Of a stretch of DNA of 64,000 nucleotides, positions 35,128 to 44,732 are shown in pieces. The notes beneath the pieces were generated by a model. It worked only from the letters and a program-made list of their open reading frames with translations. It did not search any database and was not told the DNA's origin. Source of the DNA: Dermatemys mawii (lineage: Eukaryota > Chordata > Testudines > Dermatemydidae); assembly GCA_007922305.1 (NCBI GenBank), contig ML677358.1:16269267-16333266 (forward strand), in the 5' to 3' direction. How positions within the stretch are numbered: position 1 is the stretch's first letter; the number at the start of each line of letters is the position of its first letter. The position numbers and the translations under genes are program-made.

Positions 35128-36358
35128 GTATGTAAGATCACTTATAAATGTATCTAATGTGGATCATAAAAAGGTTTGGTCCCTTATTCAGCAGACTGAA
35201 GGCGGTGGAACAGCATGCTCGTATGTTCTTAACACTGTTCAACATCATCTGCTTCTGTACCGCCCATGAGTGACAAGGAATGAGAAGCATTTTTTCCAGT
35301 CTCTTGAGTAGGAAGATGGTTGCAGCATATTGGCACTTTGAGGGTGGGTGCTGTTTAGAAAGTTCTAGATGCCGTTACAGTTCTAACAAATATTGCAGAC
35401 CCAGGAAAGTAGAAACATTGTTTTGTAAAATCTACAAGCACTGTCATTCTAGAGCAGGGGTCTCCAAACTTTGAGACGAGGGCCATATTAGATTTTTGAA
35501 GGGGCTTTGCAGGCCGAAGCAACTGTGGAAAAAATTCAATATATGCAAATATATGCAAAAAAACCCCTTTGTTCCTCTGGCCGCTGCTGCGACCTCCTCC
35601 CCCTTTGCTCCTCTGGCTGCTGCTGTGGGGGCACTCACCCCTCCGCACGTGGGGCTGCTGGCAGCAGTTTGCGGGGTGCGAGGGGGATGGGGCAAGCAGC
35701 AACAGCTTCTCCACGTGCCTGCTCGGCATGCTTGCTCAGCTGGAGGGCTGGACAAATCAAAGCTGTGGGCCGGATCTGGCCCCCGGGCTGTAGTTTGGAG
35801 ACCCCTGTTCTAGACGAACCTGTTCTTTTTCCATAGTTTGACACACAATTCAGAATGCTTAAATTCTAATACGAAAGGGTTACGATGGTGCGGTACACTC
35901 TCAAACTTGTGGAAATGTAAAGTTAAGGCTGCCTTGTTCACCTTAATAAAATCTTTCCAAGGTTTACCTTTAAAATGTCAGTGCCTGCTCTGGGATGAGG
36001 GGTGAGGCTGAGATGAGAAATGTTTATACCATGTAAACCAAAAGAAACCTAATGGATCCAGCTTTGGTCCTACCAGTCTCTATTCCCTTTAATTGTGGCT
36101 TAAGAGTGAAGAGCTTAATGTTTCATATTTGCACAACTGAGTGGTGTCTTTCCAGCAAAATGTACTGTACCGATTAAAATAAGTTGAAGTTAACCCACTG
36201 CTGAGATTTTCTTAGAACTCAGAATATCAGACTATGTACAAACAGTAGTGTTGAAGGAAGAATTTTCACAGAAAAGATGACTGCTTTTGGGTCAGTCTCT
36301 GGCCACTTAAGCTGTGATTCGCCATGATGACACGGGTTTATTCTGTATCTCTCCATAG
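35128..36358. other. GALNT10 intron 2 (1,231 bp)
   Basis: Bounded by donor gtatgt and acceptor ctccatag. It contains the hAT element at 35455-35807 and no other recognised feature. Confidence 0.85.
35455..35807. mobile_element. hAT-type element with perfect 16-bp termini, in GALNT10 intron 2
   Basis: A 353-bp element. Both ends read caggggtctccaaact when oriented inward, 16 of 16 bases identical. Flanks are ttctagag (35447-35454) and ttctagac (35808-35815), an 8-bp duplication with one mismatch. The interior is GC-rich with duplicated cctctggccgctgctg-like units at about 35575-35625. It is non-coding, and the several overlapping frames here are compositional. Confidence 0.92.
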
Positions 36359-36497
36359 GAAATGGAGAGCAGGGAAAACCTTACCTGATGACGGATGCAG
36401 AGCAAGTGGACCAAGCATACAGGGAAAATGGCTTTAATATCTTTGTGAGCGATAAAATTTCTCTTAATCGCTCCCTTCCAGATATCAGGCACCCAAA
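36359..36497 (+). CDS. GALNT10: GALNT10 exon 3 (stem to catalytic-domain junction)
   Basis: A 139-bp exon. Its first two bases complete a Gly codon begun in exon 2 and its last two start an Asn codon finished in exon 4. It encodes [35 protein letters not shown] and [11 protein letters not shown]. The [14 protein letters not shown] block is the conserved entry to the catalytic domain in the GalNAc-transferase (GT27) family, and the whole exon is close to vertebrate GALNT10. It carries the potential N-glycosylation sequon Asn-Arg-Ser. The acceptor is at 36357-36358 and the donor is gtgagt at 36498. No frameshift or stop is present. Confidence 0.96.
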
Positions 36498-37587
36498 GTG
36501 AGTATACGCTTGGTAGTTGTGTTCATGAACATGTAGATGCCCTAATTTGCCATTCCCATTTGAATGTATTCTGTTTCTGTATTTCATTTTTATGTATTGT
36601 TGCAGTCTAGCCTTCAAATGTGAGGCTTCCAAAGCTGGGGACCTGTTGGCTAAGGTGTCTTCACAGCACCGTGTACACTAATTGGAGTAAAAATAAACTC
36701 CTATTTTTGTGTGTGCACCTGAGGAGCACTGCCTGGAAACCTACATTTAGATGTAAAATAAATGCCACATGGGCAGAAGCAATGAAGGCAGACCGGGACT
36801 TGCCAATAAGCCTCAACCCTTTCAGGGAGGTGGCTGCCTCCTGCCTCATAGATCACTTTTCGTGCTGATTTGAATTCTTGTGTACGGAAATGTCCACAAC
36901 CATAGAACAATTAAAGTGAAGTTTTTATGATTATCTCTCTACTGGAAATTGCATTTAAATCTCCAGCTCACTTGACAACTGCACCAGAGAGCCATCAAAT
37001 AGTAATGACTTTCACTAATTACCTGGGTTAGTTTTGCATAAGTGACCAGTTGGAAGTGAGACTGTACAATTTCATGAGCCATTAATTCCTTTTGGAAGTC
37101 CGACACAAACTAAGTTTCACAATCTTGAAACATCTAGGAGGAAAAACCAATTTTGGAGCATTCCAAAAAAATTGATTAATATCGTGAATGGTCTAGGAAG
37201 TGAATTTCTCAGATACTCGGGGCATTATATTAAACTTCTTTTTCTAGAGGTTAGAAGCATGGCCACAAAGTAGCTCCAATCAGAAACTACTTTTGACACT
37301 TGAATTCAGCTAGTTAAGATGTTTTTCCTGTGGAATGGATTCAAATTTTACTTATTTTTTCTCTAATTGCTAAGGAGAAAATCCTTCATGTTCATGCAGT
37401 CATAAAAGGCTTGAAAATTTAAGCCTTTCCTAAACAATGCCACAGAGTGCTATATGGTTCTAAGTCACTTTATAAACCTATCTTTTTAAGTACTCGAATG
37501 CAGATTTCATCCATGGAAAGGTTTTTCAAACTTGATGGCAGTAATTTCATCTAGAAGTCTTGCAAACAAATTAGAAGCTAGGACTTT

Positions 37588-37622
37588 AAAAAAAAAAAAA
37601 AAAAAAAAATTTTTTTTTTTTT
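37588..37622. repeat. Poly-A run abutting poly-T run
   Basis: Twenty-two A followed directly by thirteen T. This is self-complementary and may mark two retroposon tails meeting, or a simple slippage-prone tract. Confidence 0.9.
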
Positions 37623-39089
37623 GTCTCAACTTTGCTGTCTCATTAGGAACATAACTGAGCTTCAGGCAACTTCAGCTCTGCTAAACTACATTTATTTGGA
37701 TTGTTTTGGGCTTTGAGAATTTAAGCTTTAGAAGTGCCAGTCTCTCTTAACCTTAAGAATTAATGTATTGGCTATTGTTCCCTAATGTTTCACTGATTTG
37801 CTGACTACTGATTGCTAATTCTGCTACTTTGACTTTTTTAAAATGTCTAACTTCAGACTCTGGTCCCTAGTTAAAATTAATAAGTGAAATGTCTGGCTCA
37901 CCAACAATTTAAGCTGTGATTGATGATACCAATGCAGCTGGTTTTCTTGAGTTAAACTTCCCTTACCAGAGCAAGTTGTAATTATGTGGGCCTCAAAAAA
38001 AGGATTAATGGTATTAGATATAATTGATGCTAGGATTAGCTAGAGAAATGAACAGGGTTATATATAAAGGAGACTTGAAATGAAGCCCTAATGACCGAAA
38101 GTGCTGCATCACCTTCAGCATCAGTAAGGTATAGCTTTCTGCTTCTATAGCTCACTTTCCTTGTGTGTGGTAAGAGTTTTTGAATAAGACTTTGTGCTAT
38201 ATTGCACACTAATGTAAGAGGCGCTTAAAACAATTGTAGAAATAATACCAGGAGAGAATAAACTTTGTTTGCAAACCTAACAGTGATGATGGTGAAATAT
38301 GATGCTGATTATCCCCAGCCCCTTCTCATTTATAACCTTTCAAACTAAATAGGCTTATTCTGTCTCATCTGTAACTTCCCATAGTATCTTTGCTTTCATC
38401 TGCTCTTTGCTAGCTATTGGGGACTGCTAGTGATAAATAGATAGTACTTCTGTGTTGACTCTGTTCAAGTGTAGCTGGGAGAAGATCATTGAGTTTTTAA
38501 TGAAACTGAGCCACTAACGCTTTCAAATAAACAATTTGTAGTCTGTGTCTGGATTGTCAGAAAAGGTTATTTTTTTAAAAAAAATAAAATAAAGGTAGCT
38601 GATATATAGTTTTTGCTTTTTCCTCCCCACAATAACTAACAGATTTAACAGTGAACACATGGGCAACAGATGTTTTCCTAATGCCACGAAGTTTATTCTT
38701 GATCATAAAATTGCAATCATTGAATAAATCTTGTACAATAATAGTGATTTATCTTGCATGAACTATTGCAGTAGAAGACTTTTACTAGACTCCAGCATGA
38801 GTGTCTCAAGCTTTCACAGTGATTGAAGGAAATGCAGACCTTCCATACTGTGCTTTATGGTGATTGCTTGACACTGTCAGTGTTGTTAAATCATATGAAA
38901 ACAACGGATTATACAACAGATAAGACCGAACTGTGAATCCCTGAATTTTTGTTACATTGCGATCACAGAGATGCCAGCCATCCCTCATTTTCCATAATCC
39001 GCCCAATTTGTGCTTGTAATTACAAACTGATTAATTTCGGCTTCAGTGTGCTAATTTTGCAAGCACACATTTTATAATGTATCTGACTC

Positions 39090-39800
39090 ATCACCACTCT
39101 GGTCCAATGAACACATCAAATAGCGGTGTGGCCACCAGGGAGGGTGGTGGTGGAGGTGCATGGCGTTCTTCTCCACTGTCCCTGTGGTAGATGTTCAGAC
39201 TGCACAGTAAGGATCTAACAGGAGGCAAACCATGGTGATGTTGAATGGGTTGGAGCATTGCTGGAGTTACCGCCCAAATCACAGGCTGCATGTTGCACGC
39301 TGACTACCCTGCGTGGACCCTGCTAGGGCACTCTAGGTACCAGCCGGGTCCACACAGGGACAGAATGCAACATGCTGCCTGCGACTTGGGTGGTGAATCC
39401 AGCACCCCAAAAAACCACTGACTCTCGCAGTGGTTTGCCTCCTATTCAACCCACACTGTACAGTGTATGAGGGAGGAGGCGGCGGCAGCAGCAGCAGAAG
39501 AAGAAAGAGGGAATGCAACTGAGGAGGGAGAAGAGGAGGAGGATCATCCCAGAAAAGAGGCCAGGCCCACAAATGGCTAAGGTAATTAAAGGCCTTAGGG
39601 GGCAGGTGTCCTAGAGCCAGTCCTCCTTTTCTCCCTGTTTGGGGTGGGGATTGGGGCAAAATCGGGGGAATGGGGCAGATCCTCTCCTTGACTGTACATA
39701 GGGAGGAGGTGGGACAGAGGGGATGCGCGGGAGAGGAGGTAGGGAAAGGAAGAGATCCAAGCAATCTCCCTAATTCCTCCCGAACTTCTTTCATAAGCAT
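39090..39800. repeat. GC-rich block upstream of GALNT10 exon 4, probable repeat
   Basis: Much richer in G and C than its surroundings. It includes a ggcggcggcagcagcagcag triplet tract (39478-39500) and an imperfect palindrome, tggaccctgctag...taccagccgggtcca, near 39315-39352. The overlapping minus frames at 39333-39942 are proline- and serine-rich and compositional; I could not tie them to a transposase with confidence. It ends about 190 bp before exon 4. Confidence 0.4.
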
Positions 39801-39988
39801 CCCATAAAGTCTCAGCACAAGGCTGGCATCTCTGCTTTTGCTGACTACGACAGAACTGTATGCGAGTCCTTGTGAGGTGATGCTGATGTTCCAGATGGTT
39901 TTGAACATTCTTTGCCGCGTGCATTTGTGAGAAACGTGGCACTGTCTGTTTACTTGATATGTTTATAACTTGTTTTATCTCTGTCTAG

Positions 39989-40155
39989 CTGCAATAACAA
40001 GCTGTACCTAGAGAAGCTCCCGAACACCAGCGTGATAATCCCATTCCACAATGAAGGATGGTCGTCTCTCCTCCGAACAGTGCACAGCATCCTTAATCGC
40101 TCCCCATCTGAGCTGGTGGCAGAAATTGTGCTGGTGGATGACTTTAGTGACAGAG
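39989..40155 (+). CDS. GALNT10: GALNT10 exon 4 (start of GT-A catalytic fold)
   Basis: A 167-bp exon. The first base completes Asn, the last base begins the next codon. It encodes [46 protein letters not shown] and VLVDDFSDR. The [18 protein letters not shown] and VLVDDxSDR blocks are the first beta-strand and nucleotide-contact segments of the UDP-GalNAc-binding half of GT27 enzymes. The Cys is the conserved one just before the catalytic core. A second NRS sequon is present. The acceptor is tgtctag at 39982-39988 and the donor is gtacag at 40156. The downstream exon with the Asp-x-His metal motif is not in the window. High similarity to human GALNT10 argues against paralogues such as GALNT1 or GALNT13. 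Confidence 0.96.
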
Positions 40156-40714
40156 GTACAGTGACTTCCTATGTAGCATCTCTACCTATAGCTACGTAAA
40201 CTACCTGACAAAATGCATATAAGTAGAGTAAAGTAGAGCAGAGTATTGTTCTGTCAAGAGCCAGCTTTAGGATTTTGGTGTCTCCAGTAACAGTCAGTTG
40301 ATGTCTCAGTAAGACCTTCAGCAGAGCAAGAAGCTGCATTTCCTGCAGCACTTGCATTACTTTAGGTATTGGTGGCAACAGCGATTTTCACAGCACTGAG
40401 CTAGCTTAGTCTCGGTGGTAAATAAGGAAAGTAAGCGCTATTAATGTATACATCAGCAAAACTCTGTGAATATTGAATTCTTAAACACTTCCTATTTTGG
40501 TTTCTTAACAAATCAAAAGTGATCTTTTTTTAAATGGGATTTTCTTCCTTCATACAGAAAAAAATAATTCTGCATTAAGGTAATTATTTAAATTATTTTT
40601 TATTTGTTTTCATCTTTGTGGTTTAACATTTTTAGCTTTCCAGAAGTAAAAATAAATTTGGAAAATCCATAACCTTCCTAATACCCAGCTCTCATATTGC
40701 ACTTTTCCCCAGTA
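40156..40714. other. Start of GALNT10 intron 4
   Basis: The intron runs from the gtacag donor to beyond the window end, over 23.8 kb. This first stretch holds no recognised element. Confidence 0.7.
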
Positions 40715-40775
40715 GATCTCAGTCAGCATCATCTCCATTTTACAGACAAGTAAACTAAGGCACAGTGGCATGTAG
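40715..40775 (-). repeat. MIR-type SINE core
   Basis: catctccattttacagacaa followed by gtaaactaaggcacag is the reverse of the MIR core (CTCAGTTTCCTCATCTGTAAAATGG). Confidence 0.7.
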
Positions 40776-40789
40776 TCTTTGCCATTCTT

Positions 40790-41245
40790 ATGAGAGTAAA
40801 ACTATGTTGGGTCAGACCAGTGGTCCAGCTACCCCACTATCCAGTCTTCTGACAATGGCCAATGTGAGGTGCCTCAGAGAATGAACAGAATAGGCAATCA
40901 AGTGATCCCTTGTCTCATCCATTCTCAGCTCTGACAAACAGAGGCTAGGGACACTCAGAGCATTGTGTTGCATCCATGCCCATTGATGGATCTATCCTGC
41001 AGAAACTTATCTAGTTCTTTTTTGAACCAGGTTATAGTTTTGGCCTTCACAACATCCCCTGTCAAGGAGTTCCACAGGTTGACTGCACTGTGTGAAGAAA
41101 TACTCTCCATTTCTCTCCTCCCCTTCTCCAGGCACAAAGAATACCAAGCAATGGAGAATCACACTGTCCATTTACATCCTGATTTGGATTCATATTGAAA
41201 ACCCTTACAGTGATTAACTATAACCCATCAATTGTGTTAAATCCC
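40790..41245 (-). mobile_element. CR1 3' end
   Basis: The minus frame at 40955-41137 encodes the last part of CR1 ORF2 and its continuation: SSHSAVNLWNSL, then KAKTITWFKKELDKFLQDRSINGH. Downstream on that strand, gggtcagaccagtggtccag (40812-40830 on +) is the CR1 3' untranslated region. Truncated at its 5' end. Confidence 0.85.
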
Positions 41246-43194
41246 CTTCTGTATTCGCCACATGGCTCCATTTATTCTGCAGCAGAAATTGTACTGCACA
41301 GTAAGAATTCAACAGTATGGTTGTAGTGTGTGCAGTCACCTGTTTATTTCTGTAGGCTAATAAGGGCAGAAGCTGGAGATAAGCCAAACACAAAGTGGCA
41401 TTAGTGTTTTACACAAAAAGGAAATGGCCTTAAATTTGATGACTGTGATGAAGAACCATAGTGGCCAAGCAAATAAATAATCACCAGCATGATTCATCAG
41501 CAATAAAAATACAGCAAGTTTTGTTGTGGTTGCAGCCCTGGTGCTTAATTTGTAATGAGATTGGCACAACTGCCAAAATAATTTGTTCCTTTGGATCTGC
41601 TAGGACCACCATATGCAATGCTATATTAAATTAAACTGTGATTTAACTACTTAGGAAAAGTGAGAGCTAGTAACCCACACGCTTCATGGCATAAAGTGAC
41701 CACTAGATGGAAGAAATAATTCTGCTAACCTCTTAAGTTGTTGCAATTTGAAATCTCACATGGAGTTTGTTCCTTCTCTGAAGCATCCAACATGAGCCAA
41801 TATCTGAGATGGATTATTGGCCTTATGAGATCATTGGTCTGGTCTAGCAGTTCTCAAGTTTTTTTCCATTTTAATTATCAAGGAACAAGAAGGTAATTAC
41901 TTTATGCTGCAAGATGGTTTTTTTAAACAAGATCCTTCCATTTGGAATTACATAAGGAACACAGGGCTCTCTCCATGAGAAGCATTTCCAAGTAAAAATC
42001 TTGAAGGTGAGAAATAGCTGCTATGACTGTTTCTGAAGCTCCTATAAAAGCATTAACTCAAACACCAGTCAGTGATGCTGTGACCCTTATTGACTTTGTA
42101 ATGCTCAGTGTTGCCCTTCAGTTACAGTACTTCTCCTGACGTGTAACTTTGACTAGCTTGTAGGCAAAGCATGGTAGTCTGAAAAGCTCATTAGGCTATA
42201 GATATATGGCATCCATGTTTAAAGTATTTTGAGACTGTCAGAAGAAAACACATTTTCAGCAAGCCCTCTTTTCTTCATTTTGGCATAAATAATTAGGAGC
42301 AGAAAAATGAAATCAGGTGATAGCATGAGGGTAGATGCTGTAACCAGATCTGCATTACATAAATAAGTTTCACTTTCCACATCCTACTTAATCATCCTGG
42401 ATAGGGATGCTTTCTGCCCATAAGGAAGTTTTTGTTTCTCTTCTAAGTTTCATTCCTTTATTTATTCTCCTTTTTGCACAGTGGCATTCCCTTCTGACCC
42501 CAGCTGCTTTTTCCAGTGACTGGTATTCTTTCTTCACCACACTGAAGTAATTTCCAAATTCCTCTCTGTCCCTAAATAGACTTTTTCAAAGTCTTGAAGA
42601 GGCAGCAGCAGCAGCAAATCCTTAAATGTGTGATCTTCACTTGAAAGTCAGCCACTCTGGAAATCCTTGTTTTTCAGGGGGGTGGGGGGAAGGGGGCGGC
42701 AGGGGTGGCATGTAATTTAAAATAACGTATTGAAAATGCTTGGCTCTAGAACTGAGAATTTTTGCAAAGTTAACAGATGCCTAATATGTATGTGTCTCCC
42801 TCCAGTGAGGCTTCATCTTTAAATATTGCACTTAGAAGGTTACATAGTTTCCTTGTGCTTGGGTCCAATTAGAACACTGTTCTGGCCACATGCTTATACC
42901 AATGTTAAGATGGACAAGAACTGAAGACCTTGTCATATGGCAAGTTACAACAGCTCACTTGGCTGTGCCAAAAATACAACCAAACCAGTGGACACTTAAA
43001 GAAAACAGTCCTTAATTTTTTTCTATCTTTCTAAAACATAAGTGAACTAATACTATAGTAAGTCAAGGAGCTAATGGTCGTGCCTTGAGCCAGGAATACA
43101 TGGGACTAAGCTTCTCTCTCCACTTAGTGGTCCTGGAGTGAGATCCATAAATCTCTCCCAGTTCACCTCTCCTGAATTGCAAACCTGGTTTATA
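41246..43194. other. No recognised feature (intron 4)
   Basis: About 1.9 kb of AT-rich sequence. A G-run tract lies at 42677-42710. No elements recognised. Confidence 0.45.
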
Positions 43195-43395
43195 ATTAGA
43201 TACTCCAACCGAGATCAGGACCCATTGTGCTAGGTGCTGTACAAAGAGTGAATGGCAGCATCTGTCCCGAAGAGCTTACAGTCTAAATAAGCCAGGCAGG
43301 CACAAGGTGAAAAGGTGATATGGAAAATGACTTTCCCGAGATCATACAGAAGGTCTGTGACAGAGCACCAATTCTGCATCTCTTTCTAGTCCTGC
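43195..43395 (-). repeat. MIR-related SINE fragment
   Basis: cattgtgctaggtgctgtac and agagcttacagtctaaataa, followed by a cagaaggtctgtgacagagc segment, follow the reverse order of amniote MIR copies. Confidence 0.6.
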
Positions 43396-43593
43396 AAGAT
43401 GCACAAAGCTACTAAAAAGTATCACTTTGACCCCTTCTCATCACAGCCTGCAATAATAAAGTATATTTTTAGGGTTCGCTTAAGAAGATTTTGCCAGCGG
43501 ATCACCCCAATCCAAGTATGATCAAGGTAGTAAAATATCAGATGTCTTCTGCTTGTACCTCAAAACAAGGAAAGTTTAGAGGAGTGTCTAAAC

Positions 43594-44209
43594 AAGGGGT
43601 AGGCAAACTTTTTGGCCCGAGGGCCACGTCGAGGTTGCAAAATTGTATGGGGGGGCTGGGTAGGGAAGGCTGGGCCTCCCCAAACAGCCTGGCCCTGCCC
43701 CCATCTGACCCTCTCCCACTTCCTACTGCTGACTGCCCCACTCAGAATCCCTGACCCATCCAACCCCTTCCACTCCTTGTCCCCTGACCACCCCCTCCAG
43801 AGACCCCCCCACCCTTAATCACTCCCCAGGACCCCACTCTCTATCTAAGCCCCCTGTCCCTTGGCTCCTGACTGCCCTGACCCGTATCCACACACCCACC
43901 CTCGGCACTCCCACGCCCTATCCAACTCACCCCGATCTCCCCTCCCCCAGAACCCTCTGCCCCTTCCAGCTTCTCCCTGTCCTCTGACCACCCCCCAGGA
44001 CTCCCTGCCCCTTATCCAATCCTCTGGCCCCAGCCCCCTTACCACACCGCTCGAGCAGCAGCTGGAGCCAGACGTGCTGCCCCACAGGAATGTGCAGTCC
44101 TGCACCCAGACCGCTGCCGGTGTGATGGCATGGCTGTGGAGGGATAGCAGGGGAGGGACCAGAGAGAGCCTCCCCAGCAAGCTCAGGGGCTGTAGTTTGC
44201 CCACCGCTG
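43594..44209. mobile_element. hAT-type element, C-rich
   Basis: A 616-bp element. Its termini, aaggggtaggcaaact and the complement of agtttgcccaccgctg, share 13 of 16 bases. Candidate 8-bp duplications gtctaaac (43586-43593) and atccaaac (44210-44217) match at six positions. The interior is C-rich on this strand, the reverse of the G-rich interior of 5265-5916, suggesting the same family in opposite orientation. All frames inside are compositional. Confidence 0.75.
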
Positions 44210-44549
44210 ATCCAAACATCCTTGCCAGACCTTTTTGTTACAAGTTTTTGTAGTGATGTATTTCCGAAAAGCTGGGCAACACTAGCAGGCCTGTCAGGCA
44301 CAGTGTTGAGGTTCTGTGCACTTAGCACTGAATCACAGTGGGCTTGAACTTAGCTTGAGCTGGGAAAGTCCCTGAGGGGATCCATGTATCTGCTGCAGTC
44401 TTATCCGTACCTTAATTTTAACAGAAGCTGTCTGCAGAATATTGCAAGCAGTGAGACTGTGTTCCTATCGCTTACATTTTTGGCTTATTTTAACACTGTT
44501 TACTCCGTCTGTTCATGGGTAGTGAATCTTTGTATTTAAACCTGAAAAT

Positions 44550-44720
44550 TTAGCCTTAGATGGAGTTTACCACCCGCTTTGGGCTGCATTCCCAACCCGA
44601 CTCCAAGAAGAACCTGGTCCCGGTGCGCTGGGGGCCGCCACCGGCCTCACACCGTCCACGGGAACCTCTTAACGGTTTCATGCCCTCTTGAACTCTGAAA
44701 ATTGACTGAACTTGAACTTG
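44550..44720 (-). pseudogene. 28S rRNA-derived insertion with segments in swapped order
   Basis: On the minus strand, 44662-44550 matches the 5' part of 28S rRNA from cccgtggacggtgtgaggcc through gagtcgggtt and gggaatgcagcccaaagcgg to catctaaggctaaa. Immediately before it on the same strand, 44696-44665 matches gttcaagagggcatgaaacc to cgttaagagg, which in intact 28S lies about 65 bases downstream of the first segment. The order is therefore permuted. The insert is flanked by a 12-bp direct repeat, aaacctgaaaat, at 44538-44549 and 44721-44732, as expected for a retroposed copy. No poly-A tail is visible. About 24 bases of unassigned sequence (44697-44720) sit between the second segment and the right repeat. 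Confidence 0.85.
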
Positions 44721-44732
44721 AAACCTGAAAAT

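Larger units (their letters stand above)
36498..39988. other. GALNT10 intron 3 (3,491 bp)
   Basis: Bounded by gtgagt and a ttatctctgtctag acceptor. It contains an A22/T13 palindromic run at 37588-37622 and a GC-rich block at 39090-39800, annotated separately. Nothing else was recognised. Confidence 0.85.

Noticed and set aside
34809..35141. 110-codon minus frame across GALNT10 exon 2
   Set aside because: Antisense shadow of a well-supported + strand exon with proper splice sites.
39333..39942. Overlapping 191- and 115-codon minus frames upstream of exon 4, considered as a Harbinger Myb/SANT-type protein
   Set aside because: The resemblance was weak and required changing frame. The residues are dominated by Pro, Ser and Leu from GC-rich triplet repeats.
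43845..44328. Four overlapping frames of 124-133 codons
   Set aside because: They lie largely within the C-rich interior of the hAT element at 43594-44209.
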